Below, piece by piece: positions 47,301 through 58,650 of a stretch of DNA of 64,000 bases (within the stretch, counting starts at the first letter, position 1; each line of letters opens with the position of its first letter). Source of the stretch: Anseranas semipalmata (taxonomy: Eukaryota; Chordata; Aves; Anseriformes; Anseranatidae). Where the stretch lies: NCBI GenBank assembly GCA_013399115.1, contig VXAA01004313.1, positions 1-64,000 on the forward strand, given 5' to 3'. The notes under the pieces are model-generated. The model saw nothing but the letters and a program-made list of their open reading frames with translations, was not told the origin of the DNA and did not search any database. The position numbers were made by a program, and so were the translations under genes.

Positions 47301-47817
47301 GAATTAGAACAATTTTCTATAGCATGCCCACCAAATAAAACTAGAACTTCATAAAAACATTGTAAATAGCATTTATGTTAGCTAAATGATGACAAAACAT
47401 CACATGCCATTTACTATTGTAAGGATGAAGAACAGCGGAGCACTACATTTTACTAGCAACCATTCATGCACTGGAAAACTCTTAAAATCTCTGCCCATAA
47501 CCGTCTCTTTTTCAAGAGAACAAACTCATTCCTCAAGCTTTGCTTTAAGTTGTGTTTTTTTTTTTTTTTTAAATCTGCCATCAGGACAAAGCTTTCCAAC
47601 TGAGCCTTTCAAAGGATCAAACAGAGCAGAATAATTACTTCCCCTGTGTAAAATTTGACAACCCTGTCCATTCAGCCTAGAATGACACTATTTAGTTGAC
47701 TCAGATGTATTTTGTAAAATACTATGTTCCCACATACTTTTCTGCTGTACTGCTACAGAGGTGGTTATTTTCTGTATATACATCTACTGTTTCTCCCTTC
47801 CCTGCTAAGCTAGTTAT
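44344..47817. other. Unique non-coding sequence
   Basis: No supported gene. The segment 45376-45480 follows a TTTTCACAG acceptor-like site and stays open, but the downstream donor is weak and the peptide is unfamiliar. An (ATTT)n repeat is at 46921-46944 and a T run is near 47558-47571. Confidence 0.4.
46921..46944 (+). repeat. (ATTT)n tetranucleotide repeat
   Basis: Five to six uninterrupted ATTT units followed by ACATTC. Confidence 0.92.
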
Positions 47818-48088
47818 CTTATTAAAGAAGAAAATTAGACTGGTTCATCTAATGACAGATTGGTCGAGGGGGCTTGTGGATGATGGTTAGCAGTGTCTTA
47901 TCAAGGCATTTATATATTCTTTCTTCAGTGTTTCATGCCAAAACTCTCCAGGGCACAAAGTTAGGTTGATGAGTCTATAATTTCTGACTTTTCTTTGGAG
48001 CTGGATGGGTACCATTTCTCTTATTCAGATCTTGCAGATATCCATGAGATGATGGCCAATGGTTCAGAGACGAATTTCAGCTAATTGC
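47818..48088 (-). mobile_element. Ancient CR1 LINE, internal reverse-transcriptase segment
   Basis: On the plus strand this reads as the reverse complement of the CR1 reverse-transcriptase region. It shows AAAGAAGAAAATTAGACTGG, TCAAGGCATTTATATATTCT, CTCCAGGGCACAAAGTTAGG then TTGATGAGTCTATAATTTC, TTTGGAGCTGGATGGGTACC, and CCATGAGATGATGGCCAATG then GTTCAGAGAC. The order and spacing match other old CR1 copies. Unlike most copies it retains an upstream part of ORF2 rather than the 3' end. No reading frame survives. Confidence 0.78.
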
Positions 48089-49390
48089 TTGAGAAAAATG
48101 AAAATCAATAACATCATACTTCTTGTGTATGACAGAATCACGGAGCAATTGCAGATTATCTACTGTGTGATCCAGAACAGCCACTACTCTACATAAAGGT
48201 GTTGTCTCAAATTAATAGATATGAACAGATTTTACCTTGTTCTAATTTGGCTGGTGTAGAACTTCACAATTTCCCTCTGTGTATCAAATGGGGTAAGCAT
48301 GCCTCGTACTTTTTGTTGCGTGCACAGCTCACTCTGGTACTGGGTGCTCCACATGTTTTGCAAGCTTTACAGTTATTTTTGTAATGAACATCTTCCAAAC
48401 ACAATGCAAGACTGATTTCATAATAAGATGGGGTAAAGTGCAGGTGTGTCATTAAGGAAAGCCTGGATGATTAGAGTGGCATGATACATAAATCAAGACT
48501 CGGGAGAATGGGTTGTTTGGCATCACTCAAAGGCAGCTTCAGTTAGATGCTGAAAGCAGGGATGGAGCTGGGCTGGGACTGGACCAGGGAGCGTGGGGTC
48601 TGCAGGTGCCAGGCAGCAGGCAGCTGAACCAAGAGGCAGGTGGCTGTGCCATGCCACACTGAGCCGCACTGTGCTGTGCTGTGCTGTGTAAAGACAGCCT
48701 TTCCCCCAAAAAGATAAATTTCAACATCAGTCAACCAGGAGATGCATTCCCAAAAGTTGTGATAATGGGATTCTCTACTACCTACTCCCTTCAATTTGCT
48801 GCCAGGAGAGGTCCTAAACCAAAGAACATGTTGTTCTAGCAGGGCTGTGGAGGAAGGCTCCCAGAACCCCATCTTGCATCAGTCCTTATGTTAGGGCAGT
48901 GTAAGGTCTGACTGTGCACCTCTGCTCACTCTGCACTTCTGCTGTCTGTCTGCAGAGAACAACGCTCTGGTATCTAACTAGAGGCAGCCATTACACCTTG
49001 CTTAACTGATTACCCAAAATTGTCTTTGCAACATCTAGTCCGTGACAGTAGTATCATTTTATATCTTCCTTTTGGAGGCTGTTTTAAGTTCCTTGTTATA
49101 TCTATATTTCTTCTAAACTTACCTCTCTAGATTGAGAAGGGTGCTGATCAGGAATGGCTAATGTACAGACTTTGAGCATCATGTGCATAGCTAATGTCAA
49201 GGTTGTACCATGTGGTAGGCATCCAGCTGTGGCCCAGGGTTTTTTGAAGAGCCAGATGTAAAAGGGAGTGAGCCAACTGCAGCTTCTCTACCCATTGTCT
49301 CCTGCGGTATGTGAAATATGCCTCACAGCTCTCAGCCATAATAAGATTTTAGCATGTGCCTCCCAAAGCCAGGAAAACCAGACATTCCTG
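48089..49390. other. Unique non-coding sequence
   Basis: No supported gene. A short (CTGTG)n run is at 48669-48688. Confidence 0.45.
48669..48688 (+). repeat. (CTGTG)n short pentamer repeat
   Basis: About four CTGTG units in tandem. Confidence 0.85.
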
Positions 49391-49513
49391 ATCATAGAAT
49401 CATATAATCAAAGAATGGCTTGGGTTGGAAGGGACCTTAAAGATCATCTGGTTCCAACCCCCCTGCCATGGGCAGGGATGCCACCCACTAGATCAGGTTG
49501 GCCAGGGCCTGAT
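49391..49513 (-). mobile_element. CR1 LINE 3' end, minus strand
   Basis: The sequence starts ATCATAGAATCATATAATCA, which is the reverse complement of the CR1 terminal repeat. It continues GGCTTGGGTTGGAAGGGACC, TTAAAGATCATCTGGTTCCA, ACCCCCCTGCCATGGGCAGG and CACTAGATCAGGTTGGCCAG, a nearly textbook avian CR1 3' UTR. It is one of the best preserved copies in the window and so relatively young. CCTGAT occurs at both borders (49387 and 49508) but is too short to call a target-site duplication. Confidence 0.95.
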
Positions 49514-52007
49514 ACAAAGGAAGCAGCCCAGGTGCTGTCTGGTTTCTTTTTTTCTGAGCAGTACCATATTCCTACTTCTTGAGTGATCATTTTTTACTTA
49601 ATGAGGTACCCTGTTACTATGATGGCCTATTTTAACTCAAGGGTCCGCCACATCAGACACATTTACAAAGAATCTTTTTAATGAAAAAAAAAAAAAGTTT
49701 CTTTCTTAAAATAGGAAAAGCTCCCACTTCCAAAACTGACCAGGGTTTTTATTTCTTTTTCACCATTTTTAGTAACATGGATGATAAATAATCTGAACTT
49801 TACTCCTATAGATTACATTTCTGTGCTTTAAAATCTTCATATTCCTTTAGAAATCCACTGCACACATTACTTCTACCATTGCTACTCTTACCTTTTTAAC
49901 TCTGGATATTCACGTAACAGTAGATTAGAAAGTCCTCCTATTATTTCTTCTGTTGAAAGTATGTCAAGGGTAAGCATTTTAGTAGTGGTTAAAATGAGTC
50001 AGTATTTAAAGACCAACTAAAACACCTATCTCCATTCAAAGAGAAAAATCAGCAAGTAGTTACAAACATATTTGTTATTAATGAAATGAAAATAAGAACA
50101 AACATCGGCATGCACTATTTTGTTTATCTTCCATTCTGAGAACCTAATCAAAGCTTTTAAGATGTTTCCCTCTTAATTATGTATGATAATTTAATCCTAA
50201 ATACAAAGACCAGGTCTTGAAAGTGTTTACATGTATCTGCCATCTCTGTTCACACGGAAGTTGCCTGGTCTAACAAGGTGCTTTGAACCAGGTCATACAG
50301 TGGGTCAGACAGTAGTCATGACCAGCACTCTTGGGACCAAAACAGCATCTAGGAGCAATTTTAAAAAACAAACACTTAGCAGGTGATGAGAAGAGAGATT
50401 TGTAGAGCTCATCCTTCGCACATAGCCTGACTGTGCTTTCCCTTTCTTTATTTAAGTTCAGCTGTCATTTCCTTCTGTTTTTCCACTGGCAAGATGCTCA
50501 ATTCTTTAGGAAGTTTAAGGCTATGATAATGCTGTAGCATTGTTAATAACTGGTAATGACATTTTTAGGCAGCACTGCAGCAATGATTTAAAGGAAGGAC
50601 TTGAATGAAGAAAATGGCAGAAAAGCTGGAGGGAAGTATGTCCAAAAGAGAGGTACATTACGGAAAATGTGAAAATTGCTATACTCAAAAAAACGCCTTA
50701 AAAAAACTGCCTCTTCTGCTCAGTTTCTTGTAATGCTGGAAAATTACCTTCCTCTCAAATAAATGTTCACTTCTTTCTGGGCTGCAGCCTTTTGCCTGTG
50801 AAACTGAAAATAAGCATATATCCAGCGTTTTTGCTGTGACTCATTTCATTCTGTGATCACGGCTTCTGTGTGTCAACTTGATTCTGCTTCGCTGTAATTC
50901 AGAAGTCTGGGAAGAGGTTCTTCTTCTGCTGCAGTGTGCATCGGGGACCTACTTTCTCATCCCCTCACATCAGTACACTCACTACTTGGAAACTTGGAGT
51001 TCTACTTTGATTTTTCAGAGTTTATTTGATTTTTTTTTTCTGTATAACAAATTCATGCCATTGTCAAAATACTGAAAAATGACGTTATGAGTGTTGTAAG
51101 CCCCCACATTTAGAAGGACATGTTAATGGGTCTTGATTTGTGACCAGTAAGACAGTTAAAGAAAATCAAGCTTAATCCTAAAAAATTACCACATTGTGAC
51201 TGGGACTAAAATTTGTCAGAATTCAAACTTGGTGAAATCTCTGCCACATTCATATCGAGGTGAATGGTTCAAGACTGGAAATGTACCAAGTCATAGATTT
51301 TGAACCCAGAGCAGAACCCTCACTTTATTGAATGGATGGAAAGATGAAAGGGCAGGTTTGGACACAAACTCCTATTCCTACTCATTCTTCAGAGTAACCC
51401 CAATAGGTCAACTTCAGATTTCTTCAGCTCAGAATACACCAATGTCAAAGCTATTTTCAAGTGCTGGAATGTACACCTGCATTTCCCATTCAGCAAATTT
51501 CTCTTTGGCTTTTTGGTCTGTATGGCTCATTTGTTGCTGTACAACTGTAAATACACTTAGGGCAGAGTTTTCTATATGTCACATATTTGCTTTCCACTAA
51601 AAGCTCATCTCTGTCCTTTCAGGTACACTCAGTGATGCTATCTGATGAAGGTCATGATGAGATGATGATCATCAAGGATATTGGCAGGTTCTCCCTTTAC
51701 AAGTACCACCCTTCTTTTGCAAGTTCATTAGTCTCCAGCTGTTTTATGGAAAAGATGTGTTTTTCAGAGTTTTGGATGTTGTGTTGAATAAAAGAAAATA
51801 AAAGAAGAGTTAATAGTAAAGAGAATAAAGGATACATTAAAAAAAATATGTAAAACGGTAGCTTCTTAGGAGGGTAGTTGGAAGAAGATGAAATGAGAAA
51901 GTAGTTGTATCTGTGGCATACAGCAGTCCAGAGCTGGTCACTCTAGATAACCACTAAAAGTGATATTTACCTCTACAGCTAGATAGCTGAAAGCTCATGG
52001 CCTAGTA
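49514..52007. other. Unique non-coding sequence
   Basis: No supported gene or repeat. A 13-base A run lies near 49684-49696. Confidence 0.45.
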
Positions 52008-52112
52008 AGGGATAAATCTGCACTCCTATAAGCATTTAGAATTCCCATTGAAGTGAATGACTAGAGCAGGAGTATTGCTCAAGTAAACACTATGCAAGCT
52101 ATACCAAGGGAA
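52008..52112. repeat. Probable ancient amniote interspersed repeat
   Basis: AATCTGCACTCCTATAAGCA, TTAGAATTCCCATTGAAGTG followed by AATGACT, and GTATTGCTCAAGTAAACACT occur in the order seen in an old archosaur/turtle element with a CTCCCATTGAAGTCAATGG core. The arms are eroded. Confidence 0.45.
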
Positions 52113-55056
52113 TATCTCTACCCAAAGGCAGACAAACCTAATTCAAATTTTGCATTGACTGGCTTAATGTTGAAATCTTTCTACAACTGAAACTCCCACT
52201 ACATTCATTTGTTAAAATGACATTCGAATAAACCTGATTATTTTTTTCTCTGCAGTAGGACAACAACATTTTTTCTTCGGCTACACACTTTGTCCATGCA
52301 AGTGCTGCTTACCTAAAGCTTTCTGTTTTAATGGCCCGAGCACATACTCCATGCTAATCCTTGGCAGCTTGTATCACTTGTTATGTGCAAAAACATAACT
52401 GCCTGCTTTCCTCCTTACCAAAAATCCTACTTGTGACCCAGACATATACAAGCTGTGCCTCAAAGTAGACTGATTTAATCATTTGAATCACTGTTTTAAT
52501 TATGATTTACTTTGGCAGATGGAAATTCCTGACTTGAATAGTTGATTTTATCTCCTTTTCCATTTTCACATTTTTGTTATTTCCCCCCACAAAAGTTGAT
52601 TAGTAATCTCATTGATTAGTAATCTGATGTTTATTTGCAGCAGAATGTAGCCTCTACTTTAAATTGGATCTTCTTTTTGCTAATCACTAACACTCATTCT
52701 CTACATACACACTTATTCAATATGACATATATTTATTCAGATTTCTAATATTTGTATTTTACTATGCTAGAAAAAGGTAACTGATGTTTCTTAGAGCTGA
52801 TTTCTTTTTTATTCCTCAGTGGTGTCACGCTACCTTCAGCTGCACATCGGAACTCAACTATAACACAAACATGCAGAATTTTAAAGTAGTGTTTTATTAG
52901 CTAAATAAAATCAGGTTAAATTCAGTCATTCAGCATCTGTGCTCTTTCTTTTTGCAGGTACACATCAGATACTTACAAAGAAAGAAAGCGGTTGCATTTA
53001 GCAAGATGCAAGGTAACCAGTTGTATATGGACAACCAAATGATCTGTGGAATGCTACAGTTAAGGGGCAGGAGGCAAGTCTCATTTTCAGAAGTAAGCGG
53101 TGAATCACTCAAAGGATTGGATTCGCAGCTAGGACTTAAGTCTTGGTACTGCAATAGTGCTGTGGTCTTTTACAGACAACAGGAACAGTGTAGATAATCT
53201 GTGGTTTGTTTATACCAGAAACAGATTATGACAGTGATGTCAAAATATTTTTTTTGGTAGGAAATTAGAGTTTACATAATAGGATTTTATTATAGTTTAT
53301 GTAGTTATTTCCAGCTGTTTCATGGCAGCGCTCTTTCAGACCATGGAAATGTTGTCTTTTCTAACCTTACATCCCAATCAGACTTCTTGAAAGGTTGCAC
53401 ATAAAATACTTGCCACCATCTACAGGCAGAAAGAAATTGGCAGGAGGTGTTTTCTGTGAGAGGTGCTTAACTGAGGAGTTGGCACCACACCTTGAACTGA
53501 AATAGCCTCATAGGCATGCTGCAAATATTCTCCTATTGCCCAGACTTCTCAGCAGGGGGGGACTTGGCAGGGAGCTAAGGTCTGTATGAAGGGTAGATTC
53601 CGTGATCTGTTTAGTTAAGATCTAACCACCAAGCATACTTATTTTACTGGCAGTTGCTGATAACCCTGCTGGTCATCTGCTAGGTTTGCCAGATTGCTTT
53701 TGTAAGCAAATCGGGGATACCGATAACTTTCAGACTGGTGCCTCTTTCTGGATAGGAAAAAAGACTTCTCACAAGTGAGGAACTCTCTTTTCTGTTGAAT
53801 AGGCTGAGGCTATCAAATAATGAGCATACTCCCTATTTTTGAAGAAAAAAAAAAAAAGTCCACATACCAAAGAGCCAAAAATAATAAAAATGTGTCAGTG
53901 ATCCTACTGTATTTCTACTGTACTCTGAACAGCAACACATGCTTATTGGAGATTGCTTTACAATTGTGATAGCAAAGTTGATAATGCAGTAGAAATAGAT
54001 CACACTAGTAAAATATGATCTCTTTGTTTTGGTTGACAGATGTCTCAGATGGATTAAAACACATGGGTGCTGATGTAACTCCAGCCTGACAAAGGCTAGG
54101 CTAGAGGGGAAAGGAAAATGGGTTCATCCATAGCTGAGCCATATAATGCGAGACGTATAATTCAATGGCTTATGCAAATAGGACCAGGTGTCCCTAATAC
54201 CTTCTTTAAATGGAGCGTACCTGGAGTGCAGTATCTCAACATTACCATCTCAACATTATTTCACAAGTACTGGCAGTAGCAATGGGGTTTACAAGATCCT
54301 ACTTTTCTTCCTCTAGTTCAAGAGCAGCTTACCAGAGTGCTCTCACAAGGCTGAGGCTCTGAAACATGCCAGTGTCCACAGTTGTAGAAGCACTGTAAAT
54401 AATTCCTGATATTTAATCACAGTGCTTGCTATTAAAATGTCACGAATAGCTACATAGTCCCAGTGTTTCCCTGTCATCTCCCTTTTGGGAGATTTTACGT
54501 GAGATTTTGAGTCCACTCCTGAAGCTGATTCTGCTAATGACACAGACACCGTGACCTTGGTGAAGTGATTTACAGCTGGCTCCACAAGAGACTTTGGTGT
54601 TCCAGTGATTCATTGTTAGACCAACTCACATGCAATGGGATCTCCAGCCTTGCGAAGGGCACTGCAGCTCTCCTGCACAAAAGCCTGTGTGTTGTTGAGG
54701 GCTGAAGCAAAAACAACAAGCTGACTGAGAAACTACCTAAGCTGAGTCAAGGCCTTACCCCTTAATGCTTGTTAGGTATCTAATTCCCAAGATGAAGAAT
54801 ACGGACTTGTCTTCAGTCAGACTTTCACCATGAATTCCATTCTAGAGACAAATTCTACACAGAAAAGGTAAGTTATTCCTAAGGGAAAGAGGAATACACA
54901 GATATGTGGATTTTCTGATTAACTGAAACATATTTACCCCTTGATTACTGAAAACAGCAGATCATTTCAGAGCTGTTCTCAGAAGTCAGGAATGATACTC
55001 TTGTGAACTTTTATGCAGACATATAAGACTTTAGAGTATTTCCTGGGCAAGCAGCT
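52113..55056. other. Unique non-coding sequence with small tandem duplications
   Basis: A 16-bp tandem duplication, TTGATTAGTAATCTCA then TTGATTAGTAATCTGA, is at 52596-52627. ATCTCAACATTA is doubled at about 54233-54260. The frame at 52952-53197 follows a pyrimidine-rich TTTTTGCAG acceptor-like site but encodes nothing recognisable. No gene is called. Confidence 0.45.
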
Positions 55057-55143
55057 CTTGGTGGCCCTGCTTGAGCAGGGGGGTTTGGACCAGATGACGC
55101 CCAGAGGTCCCTTCCAACCTCAACCATGCTGTGATTCTGTGAT
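55057..55143 (+). mobile_element. CR1 LINE, extreme 3' end
   Basis: CTTGGTGGCCCTGCTTGAGC, then GGTTTGGACCAGATGACGCC, CAGAGGTCCCTTCCAACCTC, AACCATGCTGTGATTCTGTG is a clean avian CR1 3' UTR ending in the terminal repeat. Heavily 5' truncated, plus strand, relatively young. Confidence 0.95.
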
Positions 55144-55718
55144 AGTAAACTAAGGCTGAACATTTAAAAAGTCATTTTGTGGACATATGCGTGGCATTGC
55201 TCAGAACTGACAAGCAGCAGGACAGTCACCAGTGCCATTCTTGCACTCTTGTAAGAAGATCCAAAATCCAAGAAAGAATTTCTGATGCTAATCAAGAATG
55301 AAACGGAAACTGCTTCTGAATCGCAGTTCAATGGTACTAACAGTAAAAACAATTGCCAGAAACTGATCACCATATGCAGTACGCATGTGTTATGTTTGGA
55401 GAATCTGTATGAGAGCAACAGCTATTTCACAGCTTTGCTCTCACTTCTTGTTAGCACCTTGCAGCCTTCTAAAACTCTTGCTAAAGTATGGAAGTGCTTA
55501 ATTCGTAGCTACCCAACAAAAAACAGACACGGTGTTTTCTCACCATTCACAGCACAATGCCACTGTAACACTTTGCTAGCTGAAGTCTACAATGACCTAC
55601 TCATTTCCACCCAAGAAATTAAAGACAAACCAACTCATCCCAAGTAACTACTAACAAAGCCCCCAGACGACAAACAACTACAGATCTCCAAAGGTACTCA
55701 GGCATTTCGGTCAGATTT

Positions 55719-55741
55719 TCACTGAAATCACATTTCAGTGA
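55719..55741. repeat. Perfect 10-bp hairpin with 3-nt loop
   Basis: TCACTGAAAT and ATTTCAGTGA are exact reverse complements separated by CAC. It lies about 105 bp upstream of the poly(A) run. Too short for a typical microRNA precursor. Confidence 0.9.
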
Positions 55742-55846
55742 GCACTAGGTGACCAAACAGCTTTGAGGGCCCGGACCCCTAATATTGAGGATTCTGTCCT
55801 ATTTCAAAGCATTCTATGGGTTACTTTCCAAAAGATGTACTAATTT

Positions 55847-55889
55847 AAAAAAAAAAAAAAAAAAAAAAAAGTAATAATAATAATAAAAC
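55847..55889 (+). repeat. Poly(A) run of 24 followed by (TAA)n
   Basis: Twenty-four uninterrupted A bases, then G and several TAA units. It resembles a retrotransposed tail that seeded a microsatellite, but no AATAAA lies just upstream and no parent transcript was recognised. Confidence 0.9.
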
Positions 55890-57421
55890 AGGTTTCCATA
55901 GCCAGTTCCCCCTTTGAACAGGGGGATGATACAGGTGTAATCTGCTTCTACACTGTCCTCCACCCTTTCTGGTTTATAGGATTAGAGTGCAAGCTAAAAT
56001 TCCCAGCTGGTATGGCAAGACAAGTGAGCCACACTGCTACAGAAACTGCTGTCTGGTAAGCTGCCCTTTGGAAGTCATAGACCACTGGAGAAATAGTGAG
56101 GCAATTACTTGCCCATTTCTAAAAGTCACCACCAGAAATTTGGCTAAGTGGACTAGAATGAAATATTAGTAAGTGGCTGCAGAGAGCCATTCTTCTCCAG
56201 AATCGCCCCTTTTCTCAGCACAAATGCTTCAACATCCTGAAATCGGAATTTTTCAGATACATGGAGTGTTTATGGTGCCTTCTGCAGAATCCAAAGAAGA
56301 GAGGATGAAGCTGTATTTTTTAGCCCTCTATGTCAAAAATATTTTTAATCCTTTTCTTTGACCTAAAGCAATTTCCTAGGACAGGTTTGCAAAGGGTTGA
56401 ATGATATAATGTATCATGTGATGATATACCACACAATGTATATAATATCACAGTAAATCAGTAGTGCACTATCAGCATGTTCTAATACATGGAGAATGCT
56501 TAATCATCAGTAAACAGGCTACCTTGTTCCTCCTGTGAAGGTAATTTATTTATTGCTAGTTGGAAACTCCAGTTCAGAAGTCCCATTTGCCATTTTTGAA
56601 GGAAATACAGAAACAATAAGGTAATGCTATGCTGTTTCTTAAGATCTCTGGGATCAAATAGTCTTTCCAGATCCTTATGCACAGGGAAAAGATCAGCTGC
56701 TATTGCATTGCTATTTATCTGCTAGTGGCAAGCTGAATTTTTATTAAAGCTTTACTGGAAATAAGCCTGCAATAACAGTAAATCAGACAGCAATTCTAAA
56801 TGAGAAGGAACAAGTGACATTTTCTGTATATTAACACAAACAGGCCACATTTTGTAAGTTATTCATACTGTTCAGTACCATAATCTGACTGTTAATCTGA
56901 ATTTGAATAAAAAGTTTATCTTCTATAAATATTTGGGGGTTTTCTTTATTATTGATTGCTTTTATTTTTGTTTGATTTTAATACCTGCTCTTTCTTCGGT
57001 GTTCTTAGTTGTACCAATTTAATAAATGTAATATTTTTCACATGCAAATGTGCTTTCAGATATAGTTGTGTGCTCCTCAATGCACCATAACCCTGTTGAC
57101 TCATTTCTTGATAAAATGTTGTCCTACAACAACCTGGATATACCTTAAACTTCGGTAGAATTGGGAGCATATATCATAACCCATAGTTGTCCAAATAAGA
57201 GCAAGTTAAACTGATATTGTTTTATGCATGAAATGTTCAATAAATATCACATTCTCTGCCTGAATTTAACCAACACTGAAAGCTGAACAATTATAAATTC
57301 TTTATACAAATTAAATGGCTTTATAGCCCAAAGTATTCAGCACTGGTGGTAAAACTCATGTACATGCAAGTGCACATACACACATAGGGTTATGGAAAAC
57401 TGTTCAAATTGTCTTCCAGGC

Positions 57422-57461
57422 AAAAATAAATAAATAAGAATAAAAATAAAAAAATAAAATC
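57422..57461 (+). repeat. A-rich (AAAT)n low-complexity tract
   Basis: AAAT and AAAAAT units, slightly interrupted by a G. Confidence 0.88.
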
Positions 57462-57622
57462 CATTCTCTATTTGGTTTCTGAATTAACCAACTCCTTCAT
57501 TATATGGGCTCTTGCATTAAATTATCTTATTCTGCCCTGGTCACACGGTAAATTATACCGTAAGTATTACACACAACAAAGACAGAGGGACAAGCCATCT
57601 CCTATCAACATATGTATGCCAC

Positions 57623-57639
57623 TTTTTTTTTTTTTTTTT
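57623..57639 (+). repeat. Poly(T) run of 17
   Basis: Uninterrupted T run. Nothing resembling a retrocopy is seen on its minus-strand upstream side. Confidence 0.95.
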
Positions 57640-58579
57640 AAATGAGTTCTAACCCCAACCTGACACCACCTTCCTTGGTAGCCTTAGACAAATCAAACAA
57701 ATGGTTCTTATTTATCTACCTTGCGTGCTGTTGCAAGGGAAAATAAACACTCATCGAGTGCTCAAGGACAGAAGTGTGCACTCGTGCACCACACACTTTT
57801 ACTGTTGCTAGCATTACCATTTCCTCCCTCAATCGAGCATTGACTTTTCATTACCAGTATAAAGGCAGGAATAAAGCCAGAGCATATGGCACTTTATTGG
57901 TAGAGCAGTCTTCATAAAATTTCATATTACAGCTAGCGTGTGACAGGTGCACTTGTCAAAACCTGGTAATCTATAGATTCACCTCTAAACTAGCCTCATG
58001 ACCTTGTCATATATAGACTTATACTGGAAAGGATCTGAAGCTTTTAATTATTTGCTTAAACTTAACAACCTTTTAAAAAATTGTCCCTGGCACCCAGCTG
58101 CCATTTTTCTAAAAAAGAAACAAACAATCAAAGCAACAACAAAAAACCCACCATCTTCAGGTAATCTCTTATAGAATAAAGAGGCATGGAGACTCTAAGC
58201 TAGTTTATGTCCTTAGTAATATTTGCATCATCATTTATTTTTAACTTAGCTAAGATCAATAATTTAAAAAGTTTTCTCTTTTATCATGAATGCATGTGAC
58301 ATTCTTTAAAAATGTTTTTACACTTCATGTAGCATAATACCTGGTTGACTATTTTTTCCTCAGTATATTGCTGCACTTACTTTAAGTTCAGCAATAACAT
58401 ATGCCTGTATGTTAGCCAGGTGTGATGGGTTGGTTAGAATGAGAAATCTGGATAAAATAGAAAGAAATGGGGGTGGGTATTATCAGCAAAATCTTACCAA
58501 ATCAACTGCTTCCACTGTTCTCTACAGGGTTTTCATAAAAGCTTCCAAGATTCACTCAACTCGTTTGTAAAGCTTTAGA

Positions 58580-58650
58580 ATCTGTGACAGACGTGAGATT
58601 TGAACACCGACTCCTAAAGCATGAATTCTGCTGCCCTAGCTAGCGGGCAC
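58580..58650 (-). repeat. Possible tRNA-derived (MIR-like) SINE remnant
   Basis: On the minus strand, GGAGTCGGTGTTCAAATCTC followed by ACGTCTGTCAC resembles the tRNA B-box and start of the core of MIR-type SINEs (approximately GTTCAAATC...CTCTG.CAC). The A-box side, GCTAGCTAGGGCAGC, is only loosely tRNA-like. It does not fold as a tRNA with a proper T stem. Confidence 0.3.

Larger units (their letters stand above)
55144..58579. other. Unique non-coding sequence with hairpin and A/T tracts
   Basis: Contains a perfect 10-bp hairpin (55719-55741), a 24-base poly(A) run with adjacent TAA units, an A-rich AAAT repeat at 57422-57461 and a 17-base T run at 57623-57639. The 120-codon frame at 55285-55647 has no recognisable product. 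No gene is called. Confidence 0.45.

Noticed and set aside
52952..53197. Open frame following an acceptor-like TTTTTGCAG
   Set aside because: No donor consensus where the frame would end and no recognisable peptide.
54545..54575. MIR core-like GTGACCTTGGTGAAGT
   Set aside because: Short match with no neighbouring MIR features.
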